A stretch of 64,000 nucleotides of DNA from Streptomyces tuirus. Its GTDB lineage: Bacteria; Actinomycetota; Actinomycetes; Streptomycetales; Streptomycetaceae. Below, piece by piece: positions 37,741 to 46,450 of this stretch; the first letter of the stretch is position 1, and each line of letters begins with the position of its first letter. The stretch lies in the NCBI GenBank assembly GCA_018195615.1, contig JAGTPG010000001.1, positions 2,170,501-2,234,500 on the forward strand, read 5' to 3'. The position numbers and the translations under genes are program-made. A model generated the notes under the pieces. The model had not been told where the DNA came from and ran no database searches. It was given only the letters and a program-made list of their open reading frames with translations.

Positions 37741-40700
37741 TCAGCCTGTCGGACCGGGCATGACCGATTCGGCCGGAAACAGGCCGAGCCGGTGTGCCAC
37801 CGCCGCGGCCTCGCCGCGCCCGGAGACGCCGAGCTTCGCCAGGATGTTGGAGACGTGGACGCTCGCGGTCTTCGGGGAGATGAACAGCTCCTCGGCGATC
37901 CGGCGGTTGGTGTGGCCGGCGGCGACCAGGCGCAGCACGTCCCGTTCCCGGCTGGTGAGGCCGAGTGCCTCGGCGGGGTCCGTGGCGGCCGGGGCCGGTT
38001 CGAGGGCGGGCGTGACCGGGAGGCGGGCGCGCTGGGCGAGGGCGCCGGCGGCGTCGGCGAGCGGCCTGGCGCCGAGGTGGCGGGCGACGGCGTGAGCGAG
38101 GCGGAGCAGTTCCGTGGCGCGGTCGCGCTGGTCGTTCTCGGCGCCGCCCGCCAGCAGGGACTCGGCCAGGCGGTACCGGACCCGGGCGAGGTCGTAGGGC
38201 CGTTCCAGGGGTTCGAAGGCGGTGACCACCTCCGACCAGGTGTCCGGGGTGCTGCGGCCTTCCGCACGGTGGAGTTCGGCGCGCACCCACTGCTCGTGGG
38301 CGAGCCAGACGGGGGCGTTCGTGGTGAGGCGCTTGGCCGCCCCGGCGATGCTGTCCAGCACCTCCGCGCGGCCGTCCCGCGCGGCGGGCAGCGCCCGGGC
38401 GTCGGCCTCGGCCGTGGCCGCTTCGAGCAGCAGCGGCCAGGCGTAGCGCTGGGTGCCGGGCGGGAAGCGGGACTCCAGGGTGCGGGCCAGTTCGGCGCGG
38501 GCGTCGGGGAGGCGGCCCTCGGCGACGGCGACGGCGATGGTGAGGCTGGAGATCGGCAGGTCGTGCTGCGGCATGGGGTCGTGCGGGCCGTAGGAGGCTC
38601 GGCCCTCGGCGAGGTGCTGGGCGGCCTCGGCCACCTGGCCGCGGGCGAGTTCCAGGAACGCGCGGTGGATGGCGCCGGCCCCCTGTGGCCCGACCGTCTG
38701 CCCGCGCCGCTGGGCGTTGACGGCCGCTTCCGCCGCCTCGTCCCAGTGGCCCAGGGAGATGAGCGACTCGGCGAGGTTGCCCCAGACCCAGCCCTCGGCG
38801 TCCCGCAGGCCCATCCGGGCGGTGAGTCGCAGGCCTTCGCGCAGGATGCCGACGGCCTCCCTGGAGCGGCCGATGCCTTCCAGGGTGGACGGCAGGTTCA
38901 CATGACAGCGGCCGGCGATCGCCGCGAGGCCCCGTGCGACCACCTCGTCCTTGATTTCGTACATGTGGGTGAGCCCGGCATCGATCTGACCGGCCTCGAC
39001 CATGAGCCCGCCGAGGGTGAGCCGGGCGTTGAGGGCGATGTCGTCGGCACCCACCATGCGCGCGTACTCCACGGCTCGCTCGGCTGCCGTCAGGGCCTCG
39101 GGGCCGGGCTGGTGGAGCATCGACCAGTGGGCGACCGTGGCGAGCACCTCGGCGTGCACCTCGGACGGCGGCAGGCCGCGGACCAGGTCCTGCGCGGTGG
39201 CGATCTCCTTCCAGCCGTCACCGCGGGCGAGGCCCTGCACCAGCCGGGAGCGCTGGATCCAGAACCAGGCGGCGCGCAGGGGGTCGTTCTCCTCGTCCAG
39301 CAGGCGCAGCGCGCGCTTGGCGATCTTCAGGGCGCGTTCGCGCTCCCCGCAGAGCCGTCCGGCGACGGCCGCCTCGGCCAGCAGGTCGAGGTGACGCAGC
39401 GCGGTGGTGGCCGGGTCGCAGCCGCAGGGAGGGTAGACCTCCGCGTAGTCGACCGGGCGCAGAGTGTTGCGCACGGCCTCAGGGGCGTTGTCCCACAGCT
39501 CCATCGCCCGCTCCAGCAGCCGCAGCTGCTCGGCGTAGGCGTGCCGGCGGCGGGCCTCGACGGAGGCGTCGAGGACGGCGGGCAGCGCCTTGGCCGGATC
39601 GTGGGCGTGGTACCAGTAGCTGGCCAGGCGGGTGGCGCGCTGGTCGGCGGGGACGAGGGTCGGGTCGCTCTCCAGGGCTTCGGCGTAGCGGCGGTTGAGG
39701 CGGGAGCGTTCGCCGGGGAGCAGGTCGTCGCTGACGGCCTCGCGGACCAGGGAGTGGCGGAAGCGGTAGCCGTCGCCGCCGGGCGCGGGCGTGAGGATGC
39801 TGACGTTCACGGCGGACCGCAGCGCCTCGATGAGGTCGTCCTCGGCGAGCCGGGCGACGGCGGCCAGCAGCCGGTACTCGACGGTGGAGCCGCCCTCGGC
39901 GACGATCCGGGCGACCTGCTGGGCGGCCTCCGGCAGCCCTTCCACGCGGACCAGCAGCAGGTCGCGCAGGGAGTCGGTGAGGCCCGTGCGGCAGCCCTCG
40001 TGCGCGGCGACGGCGAGTTCCTCGACGAAGAAGGCGTTGCCGTCGGAGCGTTCGAAGATCGCGTCGATCTGGTGCGGGTCGGGTTCCTGGGCGAGGATGC
40101 CGGCGACCTGGAGGCACACCTCGTCGCGGGTGAAGCGGGCGAGTTCGAGGCGGCGGACGGTGCGGAGCCGGTCGAGCTCGGCGAGCAGGGGCCGGAGCGG
40201 GTGGCGTCGGTGGATGTCGTCGGAGCGGTAGGTGGCGAGGACGACGAGGCTGCCGGTGCGCAGGGTGCGGAAGAGGTAGGAGAGCAGGTGCCGGGTGGAG
40301 GCGTCGGCCCAGTGGAGGTCCTCCAGGGCGAGGACGACGGTGTGGTCGGCGGCGACGCGCTCCAGAAGGCGTGCGGTGAGCTCGAAGAGGCGGGCCATGC
40401 CGTCCTCGTCGGGCCGGCCCGCCTCGCGCGCGGCGGCGGTGCCGATCTCGGGGAGCAGGCGGGCGAGTTCCTCCTCCTGCCCGGCGGCCGCGGCGGCGAG
40501 TTGCTCCGGCAGTTCGCGGCGCAGGGCGCGCAGGGCGGTGGAGAACGGCGCGAAGGGCAGCCCGTCGGCGCCGATCTCGACGCAGCCGCCGAGCGCGACG
40601 ACCGCGCCCCGGCGGCGGGCGGCGTCGGCGAACTCCTCCAGGAGGCGGGTCTTGCCGACTCCTGCCTCCCCGCCGACGAGCAACGCCTGGGGCTCGCCGG

Positions 40701-40797
40701 CGGCGGCACCGGCGAGCACCTCGTCCAGCGTGCCCAACTCGGCGGCCCGGCCAACGAACACGGGACTTACGGACCTGGTCTCCACGGGCCCGAGCAT
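37741..40797 (-). CDS. Large LuxR-family regulator with AAA ATPase domain (LAL type)
   Basis: 1,018 aa from ATG 40797. The N-terminal ATPase has Walker A 'VGGEAGVGKTRLLEEF' and Walker B 'VVLALEDLHWADAST'. The middle is helical TPR-like repeats (about residues 500-900). The C-terminal LuxR helix-turn-helix is 'LTSRERDVLRLVAAGHTNRRIAEELFISPKTASVHVSNILAKLGV'. LAL regulators activate genes in response to unknown ligands. The open frame continues upstream for 640 bp through a 33-bp repeat array, but no ribosome site or conserved sequence supports a longer protein. Target genes are unknown. Confidence 0.9.
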   Translation of the reverse strand: MLGPVETRSVSPVFVGRAAELGTLDEVLAGAAAGEPQALLVGGEAGVGKTRLLEEFADAARRRGAVVALGGCVEIGADGLPFAPFSTALRALRRELPEQLAAAAAGQEEELARLLPEIGTAAAREAGRPDEDGMARLFELTARLLERVAADHTVVLALEDLHWADASTRHLLSYLFRTLRTGSLVVLATYRSDDIHRRHPLRPLLAELDRLRTVRRLELARFTRDEVCLQVAGILAQEPDPHQIDAIFERSDGNAFFVEELAVAAHEGCRTGLTDSLRDLLLVRVEGLPEAAQQVARIVAEGGSTVEYRLLAAVARLAEDDLIEALRSAVNVSILTPAPGGDGYRFRHSLVREAVSDDLLPGERSRLNRRYAEALESDPTLVPADQRATRLASYWYHAHDPAKALPAVLDASVEARRRHAYAEQLRLLERAMELWDNAPEAVRNTLRPVDYAEVYPPCGCDPATTALRHLDLLAEAAVAGRLCGERERALKIAKRALRLLDEENDPLRAAWFWIQRSRLVQGLARGDGWKEIATAQDLVRGLPPSEVHAEVLATVAHWSMLHQPGPEALTAAERAVEYARMVGADDIALNARLTLGGLMVEAGQIDAGLTHMYEIKDEVVARGLAAIAGRCHVNLPSTLEGIGRSREAVGILREGLRLTARMGLRDAEGWVWGNLAESLISLGHWDEAAEAAVNAQRRGQTVGPQGAGAIHRAFLELARGQVAEAAQHLAEGRASYGPHDPMPQHDLPISSLTIAVAVAEGRLPDARAELARTLESRFPPGTQRYAWPLLLEAATAEADARALPAARDGRAEVLDSIAGAAKRLTTNAPVWLAHEQWVRAELHRAEGRSTPDTWSEVVTAFEPLERPYDLARVRYRLAESLLAGGAENDQRDRATELLRLAHAVARHLGARPLADAAGALAQRARLPVTPALEPAPAATDPAEALGLTSRERDVLRLVAAGHTNRRIAEELFISPKTASVHVSNILAKLGVSGRGEAAAVAHRLGLFPAESVMPGPTG

Positions 40798-40860
40798 CGC
40801 ACGCGGGTCGGACGGCGCGGCACCGTTTTTCCGACGAACGGCCAGAGCACCGGCGGCTCC

Positions 40861-41124
40861 CGGGACGACTACGGCACCCCCAACCGCCTGAGCCGGGACG
40901 GCCACGACACCCCCAACCGCCTCAGCCGGGACGGCCATGGCGCCGGCAGCCGTCCCCGCACGGACGGGCACGGCACCCGCAGCCGCACACGCCCCCACCG
41001 GAACGGCACCCGCATCCGCCTCCACCGGGACGACTACGACACCCGCGACCGCCTCAGTCGGGACGGCCAGGACACCCGCAACCGCTTCCCCACGGAGGGT
41101 CGCGGCACCGGCCGGTCCCGCCCC
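40861..41124. repeat. 33-bp tandem repeat array, eight units
   Basis: Eight consecutive degenerate 33-bp units fill the gap between the LAL regulator and the small gene upstream. Read on the plus strand they give 11-residue repeats such as RDDYGTPNRLS, RDGHDTPNRLS, RDDYDTRDRLS and RDGQDTRNRFP. On the minus strand they give AVGGVVAVPAQ-like repeats. Both frames are open, and neither is an evident gene. The gap 40798-41129 holds nothing else that I can support. Confidence 0.75.
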
Positions 41125-41129
41125 GGTGT

Positions 41130-41315
41130 TCACGCGGCCCGGGCGAAGGGGTGCCGGCGGAAGCGGCGGGTATGGCTCTCGTGCTCGGCGGAGCCTTCGG
41201 CGGCTTCCCGGCGGGCGGCGCGGCGAGCCCGGGCGGCCTGGCGGACCCGGCGCTCGTGGTCGGCACGGCGGATGAGGTCGGCGGTGCGCATCTGCTGCAT
41301 CTCGTACTCGTACAT
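41130..41315 (-). CDS. Small Arg-rich protein of unknown function
   Basis: 61 aa, 'MYEYEMQQMRTADLIRRADH...' with GAGG 7 nt before the ATG at 41315. It is strongly basic in the second half (RVRQAARARRAARRE), probably helical, with no membrane segment. I recall similar short proteins in other Streptomyces but no function. It lies upstream of the LAL gene on the same strand, separated by the repeat array. Confidence 0.65.
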   Translation of the reverse strand: MYEYEMQQMRTADLIRRADHERRVRQAARARRAARREAAEGSAEHESHTRRFRRHPFARAA

Positions 41316-41445
41316 GGCGTGTCCTCGGTGAGAGACCGGTCGCGGAGGGGTTCCTCCGTGATGCCTCCACCTTCGTCTCCCAGACGGGGCGGCCACATCG
41401 GGAGAGTTCCGCATCTTCGGGGGCCGGTGGGGCCTTAGACACGCG

Positions 41446-41498
41446 TGAGGGGCCCCAGGAACTCCGTAAGGTGCTTACGGAGGCCCTAAGACCCCTCA
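41446..41498. promoter_or_regulatory. Nested hairpin structure
   Basis: An outer stem TGAGGGG / CCCCTCA encloses a perfect inner stem CTCCGTAAG-GTG-CTTACGGAG (41462-41482). An alternative pairing of CCTTAG (from 41433) with CTAAG (41486-41490) would compete with the outer stem. It lies just beyond the stop of the 178-aa membrane protein gene and about 130 bp upstream of the 61-aa gene. It could be a terminator or a structured leader. Confidence 0.55.
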
Positions 41499-41512
41499 GG
41501 AGCTGCGGCGAC

Positions 41513-42049
41513 TCAGCTCGCCGACGGCAGTCCGAGCAGGATGCCGGTGTACTTGAGGACGGCCAGGAACAGGCCGATCACGCCGAGGGCGACACCCGCC
41601 CAGGCGACCGACTTGATCCAGGGGGCCTGGATCCTGCCGGGCGTGCCGAACGCGGGCCGGGCCAGCGTCGCGACACCGACGACCAGCGCGATCACCGCGA
41701 ACAGGCCGCCCCACAGGGCCGTGGTCTGCCAGGCGTCGCCGTAGACCGCCTGGATCTGCTTGGCCACGCTCGCACCCTGCGCGGTCTCCAGCTGACCGAC
41801 GAGGTTCTGGCGGGCTGCGGCCACCGTGCCGAGCCAGCTGCCGGTGAGCGAGACGACGCCCAGCGCGGCGGAGACCACGGCGGCGGCGCCCTGACCGACG
41901 CCGGAGGGGCTCGCCTCCTTGGTCTCCACGGCCGCGGCCTCGGCCGGGGCCTCGGTGTGGGTCGCCTCGTCGGACTCGGTGGTGTCCACCGCCTTCTCGT
42001 CGGTCGTGGCCTCGGTGGCCTCGGTCTCGTCCACTGCGTTCGTTGCCAT
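41513..42049 (-). CDS. Membrane protein with acidic N-terminal tail
   Basis: 178 aa from ATG 42049. Residues 1-48 are highly acidic and Ala/Thr/Glu-rich ('MATNAVDETEATEATTDEKA'). Three membrane segments follow (about residues 50-75, 110-130 and 145-170), with a soluble loop 'RQNLVGQLETAQGASVAKQIQAVYGDAW' between the first two. TACGGT lies 6 nt before the ATG, so translation may be leaderless. Function unknown. It is the third gene after the MMPL exporter and the acetyltransferase on the same strand. Confidence 0.8.
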   Translation of the reverse strand: MATNAVDETEATEATTDEKAVDTTESDEATHTEAPAEAAAVETKEASPSGVGQGAAAVVSAALGVVSLTGSWLGTVAAARQNLVGQLETAQGASVAKQIQAVYGDAWQTTALWGGLFAVIALVVGVATLARPAFGTPGRIQAPWIKSVAWAGVALGVIGLFLAVLKYTGILLGLPSAS

Positions 42050-42084
42050 GTCTCGCACCGTAGGGTCGCTGTCTGAGAAGTCTC

Positions 42085-42660
42085 TTAATGATCGTCGTGA
42101 GCGGCACGCGCGCGTGCCGCGCGCCACTCGGGCGCCAGCACCGACCAGACTTCGAGATCGTGCCGTACGCCACCATAGGGGTGGGCCTCGCGCCGCACAC
42201 CGTCGCGGGTCATGCCGAGGCGCCGCGCCACGTTCAGGCTCGGCTGGTTGCCCGAGGCGGCGACCCACTCGATCCGGTGAATGCCGCGCTCCTCGACCGC
42301 CCAGTCGATGAGGACGCGCATCGCCCGGGTGACCAGACCGCGCCCGGTCCCGGCGGGCTCCAGCCAGCAGCCGACCTCGCAGTTGCCACTCGCGGCGTCG
42401 AAGTTCAGGAACAGCACGCCGCCCACGAGCTTGCCGTTCAGCCACAGCCCGTGCAGCGAGCGGGTGTCGGCGGCGCGCATGTCGGCGTACCGCTGGAGCA
42501 TGGCCCGCGCGGACTCCACGTCCGTCTCCTGCGACCCGAAGTTGATGAACCGCCCGATGAACTCCCTGCCCCGCTCCAGGTGCGCGAAGAACTCCTCCGC
42601 GTGCCAGGGCTCCAGGGGCCGCAGTTCGGCGCCGTCGTCACCCAGGGATATCGCGTACAT
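42085..42660 (-). CDS. GNAT acetyltransferase (RimJ/RimL type)
   Basis: 191 aa from ATG 42660, with a GGAG-rich site upstream, overlapping the 3' end of the MMPL gene by 23 bp. The RimJ/RimL pattern is clear: 'LRPLEPWHAEEFFAHLERGREFI', 'LVGGVLFLNFDAASGNCEVGCWLEPAGTGRGLVTRAMR' (acetyl-CoA loop), and 'HRIEWVAASGNQPSLNVARRLGMTRDGVRREA'. It is likely to acetylate an N-terminus or a small amine. Translational coupling to the MMPL gene suggests co-expression. Confidence 0.9.
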   Translation of the reverse strand: MYAISLGDDGAELRPLEPWHAEEFFAHLERGREFIGRFINFGSQETDVESARAMLQRYADMRAADTRSLHGLWLNGKLVGGVLFLNFDAASGNCEVGCWLEPAGTGRGLVTRAMRVLIDWAVEERGIHRIEWVAASGNQPSLNVARRLGMTRDGVRREAHPYGGVRHDLEVWSVLAPEWRAARARAAHDDH

Positions 42661-44883
42661 CCCGCTGCCGCTCCTCCTCCGCCAGGACGTCCGCCACCTC
42701 GGCGTCCGTCGCGGCGGCCAGCCTCTCATGGGCGGCACGGCTCTCCGGCGGTTCGATGCTGATCCGCGGCATGCGCCGGTCGAGCCAGCGGGGCAGCCAC
42801 CAGTTGGCACCGCCGAGCAGGTGCATCAGGGCGGGGACGAGGAGCGTGCGCAGGACGAAGGCGTCCAGGGCGACGGCGGCGGCCAGGGCGATGCCGAACA
42901 TGGCGATCACACGGTCGCCGCTGAGGACGAAGGCCAGGAAGACGGAGATCATGATGACCGCCGCCGAGTTGATCACCCGGCTGGTCTCGGCCAGGCCGAC
43001 CCGGACGGCACGCCGGTTGTCGCCGGTCTCCAGCCACTCCTCGTACATCCGGCTCACCAGGAAGACCTGGTAGTCCATGGAGAGGCCGAACAGCACCGAC
43101 ACCATGATCACGGGGAGGAAGGGCTCGATGGGCCCCGCGCTGCCGAGGCCGAGGAGTTCGCTGCCCCAGCCCCACTGGAAGATCGCCACGACCACCCCGA
43201 AGGCGGAGGCCACGGCGGCGACGTTCATCGCGGCGGCCTTCAGCGGGATGCCGATCGACCGGAAGGCCAGCAGGAGCAGCAGACAGCCCAGGCCGATGAC
43301 GACCCCGACGAAGACGGGCAGCTTGGAGACGATGACGTCGGCGAAGTCGTCGTAGCCGGCCGTCATACCGCCCACCTGCACGTCGAGCGAGGTGCCCGAC
43401 TCGGCGCGCGGCAGCACCTCGTCACGCAGCCGGTCGACGAGGTCGCTGGTCTGCTTCGACTGCGGGGAGGATTCCGGGACGACCGTGAGGTACGCGGTGT
43501 GGCCGCCGGAGTCGAACGTCACCGGGGTCACCGAGGCGACGCCGTCGGTGGCGCGCAGGGTGCCGTCGAGGTTGTCCAGGGCGAGCTTGTCCTCGGCGCC
43601 GTCGACCTTCGTGACGAGGGTGAGCGGGCCGTTCACGCCGGGGCCGAAGCCGTCGGCGAGCAGGTCGTAGGCCTGGCGGGTGGTGGCCGTCTTCGGGTCG
43701 TTGCCCTGGTCGGAGGTGCCCAGGTGCAGCGAGAGCGTGGGCAGTGCGAGGACGGCCATGACCACCAGGGCGACAGCGCCGAGCACCTTGGGGTGGCGCT
43801 CCACGAACGCCGACCAGCGGGCGGCGAAGCCGGTGGGCACTTCGGGTTCGGGCCCGTGCTCCGCCAGGCGGCGGCGCTCGCGGCGGCTGAGCGCGCGCAT
43901 GCCGATGAGGGACAGCAGGGCGGGCAGCAGCGTCACGGACGCCGCGACGGTGAGGATCACGGTCAGGCTGGCGGCGATGGCCACGCCGTTGAGGAAGCTC
44001 AGCCTCAGGATCAGCATGCCCAGCAGGGCGATGCAAACGGTGGCACCCGCGAAGACGACCGCCCGTCCCGTGGTCGCGACGGCGTTGGTGGCCGCCTCGG
44101 TGACGGACTGTCCGCGTTTCAGGCCGCGCCGGTGTCGCGTCACGATGAACAGCGCGTAGTCGATGCCGACGCCGAGTCCTATCAGCATGCCGAGCATGGG
44201 GGCGAAGTCGGCGACGGTCATGACGTGTCCGAGCAGCACGATCCCGGCGTAGGCGGTGCCGACTCCGACCAGGGCGGTGGCGATGGGCAGCAGCGAGGCG
44301 GCGAGCGAGCCGAAGGCGAGGAACAGCACCACCGCGGCGACGACCACGCCGACGATCTCGGCGACGTGCCCGCCGGAGGTCTCGGTGAGCTCGACGGCAC
44401 TGCCGCCCAGTTCCACCTGGAGCCCGTCGGTCTCGGCGCTCTTCGCGGTGTCGACGACGGCCCGCGCCTCGGATTCGCCGATGTCCTGGGCCTGGTCGTC
44501 GAAGGTGACCGTGGCGTACGCCGTACGGCCGTCCGCACTGATCCTGCCGGTGCCGGGGCCGTCGTAGGGGCTGGTGACGGAGGCCACGCCGGGCAGGTTC
44601 TCGACACGGTCCAGGGTGCGGGTCATGGTCTGTTCGACGTCGGCGGCGCGGACCGTGCCGGACGTGGTGTGCCAGACGACGGTGTCACTGTCGCCGCCGA
44701 GCTGTGGGAAGCCCTCGTGCAGCAGCTGGGTGGCACGGCCCGACTCGGTGCCGGGGACCTGGTAGTCGTTCGAGTACGAGGAGCCGGCGACAGCGGCGCC
44801 CGCGGCGACCCCGCGAAGGCGAGGAGCCACAGCAGAACGGTGGCCATCCGGCGTTGGACACACCAGCGTGCGAGGGCTGCCAC
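42638..44883 (-). CDS. MMPL-family RND transporter, one frameshift as sequenced
   Basis: About 748 aa after correction. The GTG at 44883 has GGGAG 8 nt upstream. The first 25 codons ('RMATVLLWLLAFAG') lie in a different frame from the rest, because one G is missing near 44809 (GCGGGGTCGCC). Twelve membrane segments occur in two blocks of the RND type, separated by large extracytoplasmic domains. 'GIDYALFIVTRHRRGLKRG' and 'GLSMDYQVFLVSRMYEEW' are the paired MMPL motifs with the proton-relay Asp-Tyr. It exports lipids or lipophilic metabolites in relatives. Heads a three-gene transcript. Confidence 0.88.
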
Positions 44884-45040
44884 GAAACGTGCTCCCAGGG
44901 TGACTTTTTTGGATCTTTGGCCGGGAGCAGTCGTCCATGAACTGAACAGCCCGCAAAGAACGCATGAGCAATGCGGAATCACTCTCGCAGGCGGACGAGA
45001 TCATTTGTCGGTTTCGTGGGCTTATTCACAGCGCCGGCGG

Positions 45041-45394
45041 TCAGTCGAACTGGTCCCCCAGTGCCATCACCATCACCCCCGCGATCAGCAGCCACAGTGC
45101 CCGCCGGGTGCGGCCCCGGGAGCCCAGCACGGCGGCGAGGGCGCATACGGCGGCACCGCCGGCATAGGCGGCCGGGACGAGCGCGGTCGCCGAGCGGGTG
45201 AGGCGGAGCAGCGCCGCGGCCAGGCCCGCGAGGGTCAGGACGGCGCCGGTCCCGGCCGCCGTCCAGCGGGCCCGGCGCGCGTCCTCTTCCGTCAGGTCGT
45301 CGTCTGTCTCCGTCAGGTCGGCGTCTGTCTCCGGGACGTCGGCCTCTGTCTCCGGTATCTCCGGGCCGGTGTCGGAATCAGCGCGTCCACTCAT
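45041..45394 (-). CDS. Small membrane protein with acidic repeat tail
   Basis: 117 aa from ATG 45394. Residues 1-45 contain 7-residue acidic repeats (ETEADVP, ETDADLT, ETDDDLT), encoded by a 21-bp DNA repeat. Three hydrophobic segments follow ('GAVLTLAGLAAALL', 'AAYAGGAAVCALAAVLG', 'ALWLLIAGVMVMAL'). The function is unknown. It is divergent from the methyltransferase gene. The 157-bp gap between it and the MMPL start holds no clear element. Confidence 0.75.
   Translation of the reverse strand: MSGRADSDTGPEIPETEADVPETDADLTETDDDLTEEDARRARWTAAGTGAVLTLAGLAAALLRLTRSATALVPAAYAGGAAVCALAAVLGSRGRTRRALWLLIAGVMVMALGDQFD
45291..45353. repeat. 21-bp tandem repeat, three units
   Basis: GTCAGGTCGTCGTCTGTCTC-type units at 45291-45311, 45312-45332 and 45333-45353. 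They encode the acidic heptapeptides at the N-terminus of the membrane protein on the minus strand. Confidence 0.85.
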
Positions 45395-45585
45395 GGCCGA
45401 GACGGTAGCGCGTCGTGAAGGAAAACCAGGTGCGGGGTGGTGCGGCCCCCTGTTACCGTCCGCCGGTCCGAGGAAACGCCCGCGGCACCTCGCCGCCCGG
45501 CCGAAGCAGGTGCATTGTTTGACGGTCCGACCGAGCTCCGACGCATCCCTTTTCTTCCTCAAGGACTCAAGGAGCCCTTTCACCG

Positions 45586-46389
45586 ATGTCGGACATCACT
45601 TCCCGGACCTCGAACGACCCCCTCACTGACCGTGTGAGCCACCCCGGCTACCCGCGCAGCAACCGCTACGACGCCCGCTGGACCATCGAGAACCAGATGG
45701 GCCCGCACGCGTTGTGGCTGCTGGAGTGGCTGGCCCCGGCTCTCGGACTCGACACCCTCGCCCCCGGCTCGCGCGTGCTCGACCTGGGCTGCGGACGCGC
45801 CATGACGTCGATCTTCCTCGCCAGGGAGTACGACGTTCAGGTCACCGCCGCCGACCTGTGGGTCAAGCCCGACGAGAACGCCCGGCGCATCACCGAGGCG
45901 GGCGTGGCCGACCGCGTCCTGCCGGTGCTGGCCGAGGCGCACGACCTGCCGTTCGGCGAGAACAGCTTCGACGCGATCGTCTCCGTCGACGCCTACCACT
46001 ACTTCGGCACGGACGACCTGTACCTGCCCGAGCTGACGCGGCTGCTGAAGCCCGGCGGGCGGATCGGTGTCGTCGTACCGGCGCTGCGCGAGGAGATCGA
46101 CGGCGTCGAGCCGCCGGAGCACCTCAGGCCGTATTGGGAGCCCGGGTTCTGGAGCTTCCACACGGCCGCCTGGTGGCGCCGCCACTGGACCCGCAGCGGG
46201 GCCGTGGAGGTCGAGACCGCCGACTGGCTCGACGACGGCTGGCGTGACTGGCTGCGCTGGTGCGAGGTCGTGACCGAGGAGCACACGGACGAGTTCCACA
46301 TCCGGATGGCCGGCCAGTGCGCCGAGATGCTGCGACTGGACCAGGGCGGGACGCTGGGCTTCGTCCGGGTCGTGGGGCGCCGGCTGTAG
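45586..46389 (+). CDS. SAM-dependent methyltransferase
   Basis: 267 aa, class I Rossmann methyltransferase. Motif I is 'SRVLDLGCGRAMTSIFLA', motif II/III is 'VTAADLWVKPDENARRI', and motif IV is 'FDAIVSVDAYHYFGTD', followed by 'LTRLLKPGGRIGVVVPAL'. A Trp-rich C-terminal part ('FWSFHTAAWWRRHWTRSG') is distinctive. The substrate is not predictable from sequence. A single-gene transcript with a strong terminator behind it. Confidence 0.9.
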   Translation: MSDITSRTSNDPLTDRVSHPGYPRSNRYDARWTIENQMGPHALWLLEWLAPALGLDTLAPGSRVLDLGCGRAMTSIFLAREYDVQVTAADLWVKPDENARRITEAGVADRVLPVLAEAHDLPFGENSFDAIVSVDAYHYFGTDDLYLPELTRLLKPGGRIGVVVPALREEIDGVEPPEHLRPYWEPGFWSFHTAAWWRRHWTRSGAVEVETADWLDDGWRDWLRWCEVVTEEHTDEFHIRMAGQCAEMLRLDQGGTLGFVRVVGRRL

Positions 46390-46398
46390 GACACATAC

Positions 46399-46436
46399 GC
46401 AGGGGGGACGCACCGTGCTCGGTGCGTCCCCCCTGC
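46399..46436. terminator. Strong bidirectional terminator
   Basis: Perfect 16-bp stem GCAGGGGGGACGCACC / GGTGCGTCCCCCCTGC with loop GTGCTC, between the convergent methyltransferase and gatB genes. Confidence 0.92.
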
Positions 46437-46450
46437 CGGGTCCGCGGGGC

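Noticed and set aside
40861..41124. CRISPR array
   Set aside because: Units are contiguous 33-bp degenerate repeats without unique spacers and no cas genes are near.
37792..41331. 1,179-codon open frame on the plus strand
   Set aside because: It lies antisense to the LAL regulator, whose ATPase and HTH motifs are clear. Long antisense frames are normal at this GC content. Only its end over the repeat array is discussed.
42281..45418. 1,045-codon open frame on the plus strand
   Set aside because: Antisense to the MMPL exporter and acetyltransferase; composition is low-complexity with no domain signature.
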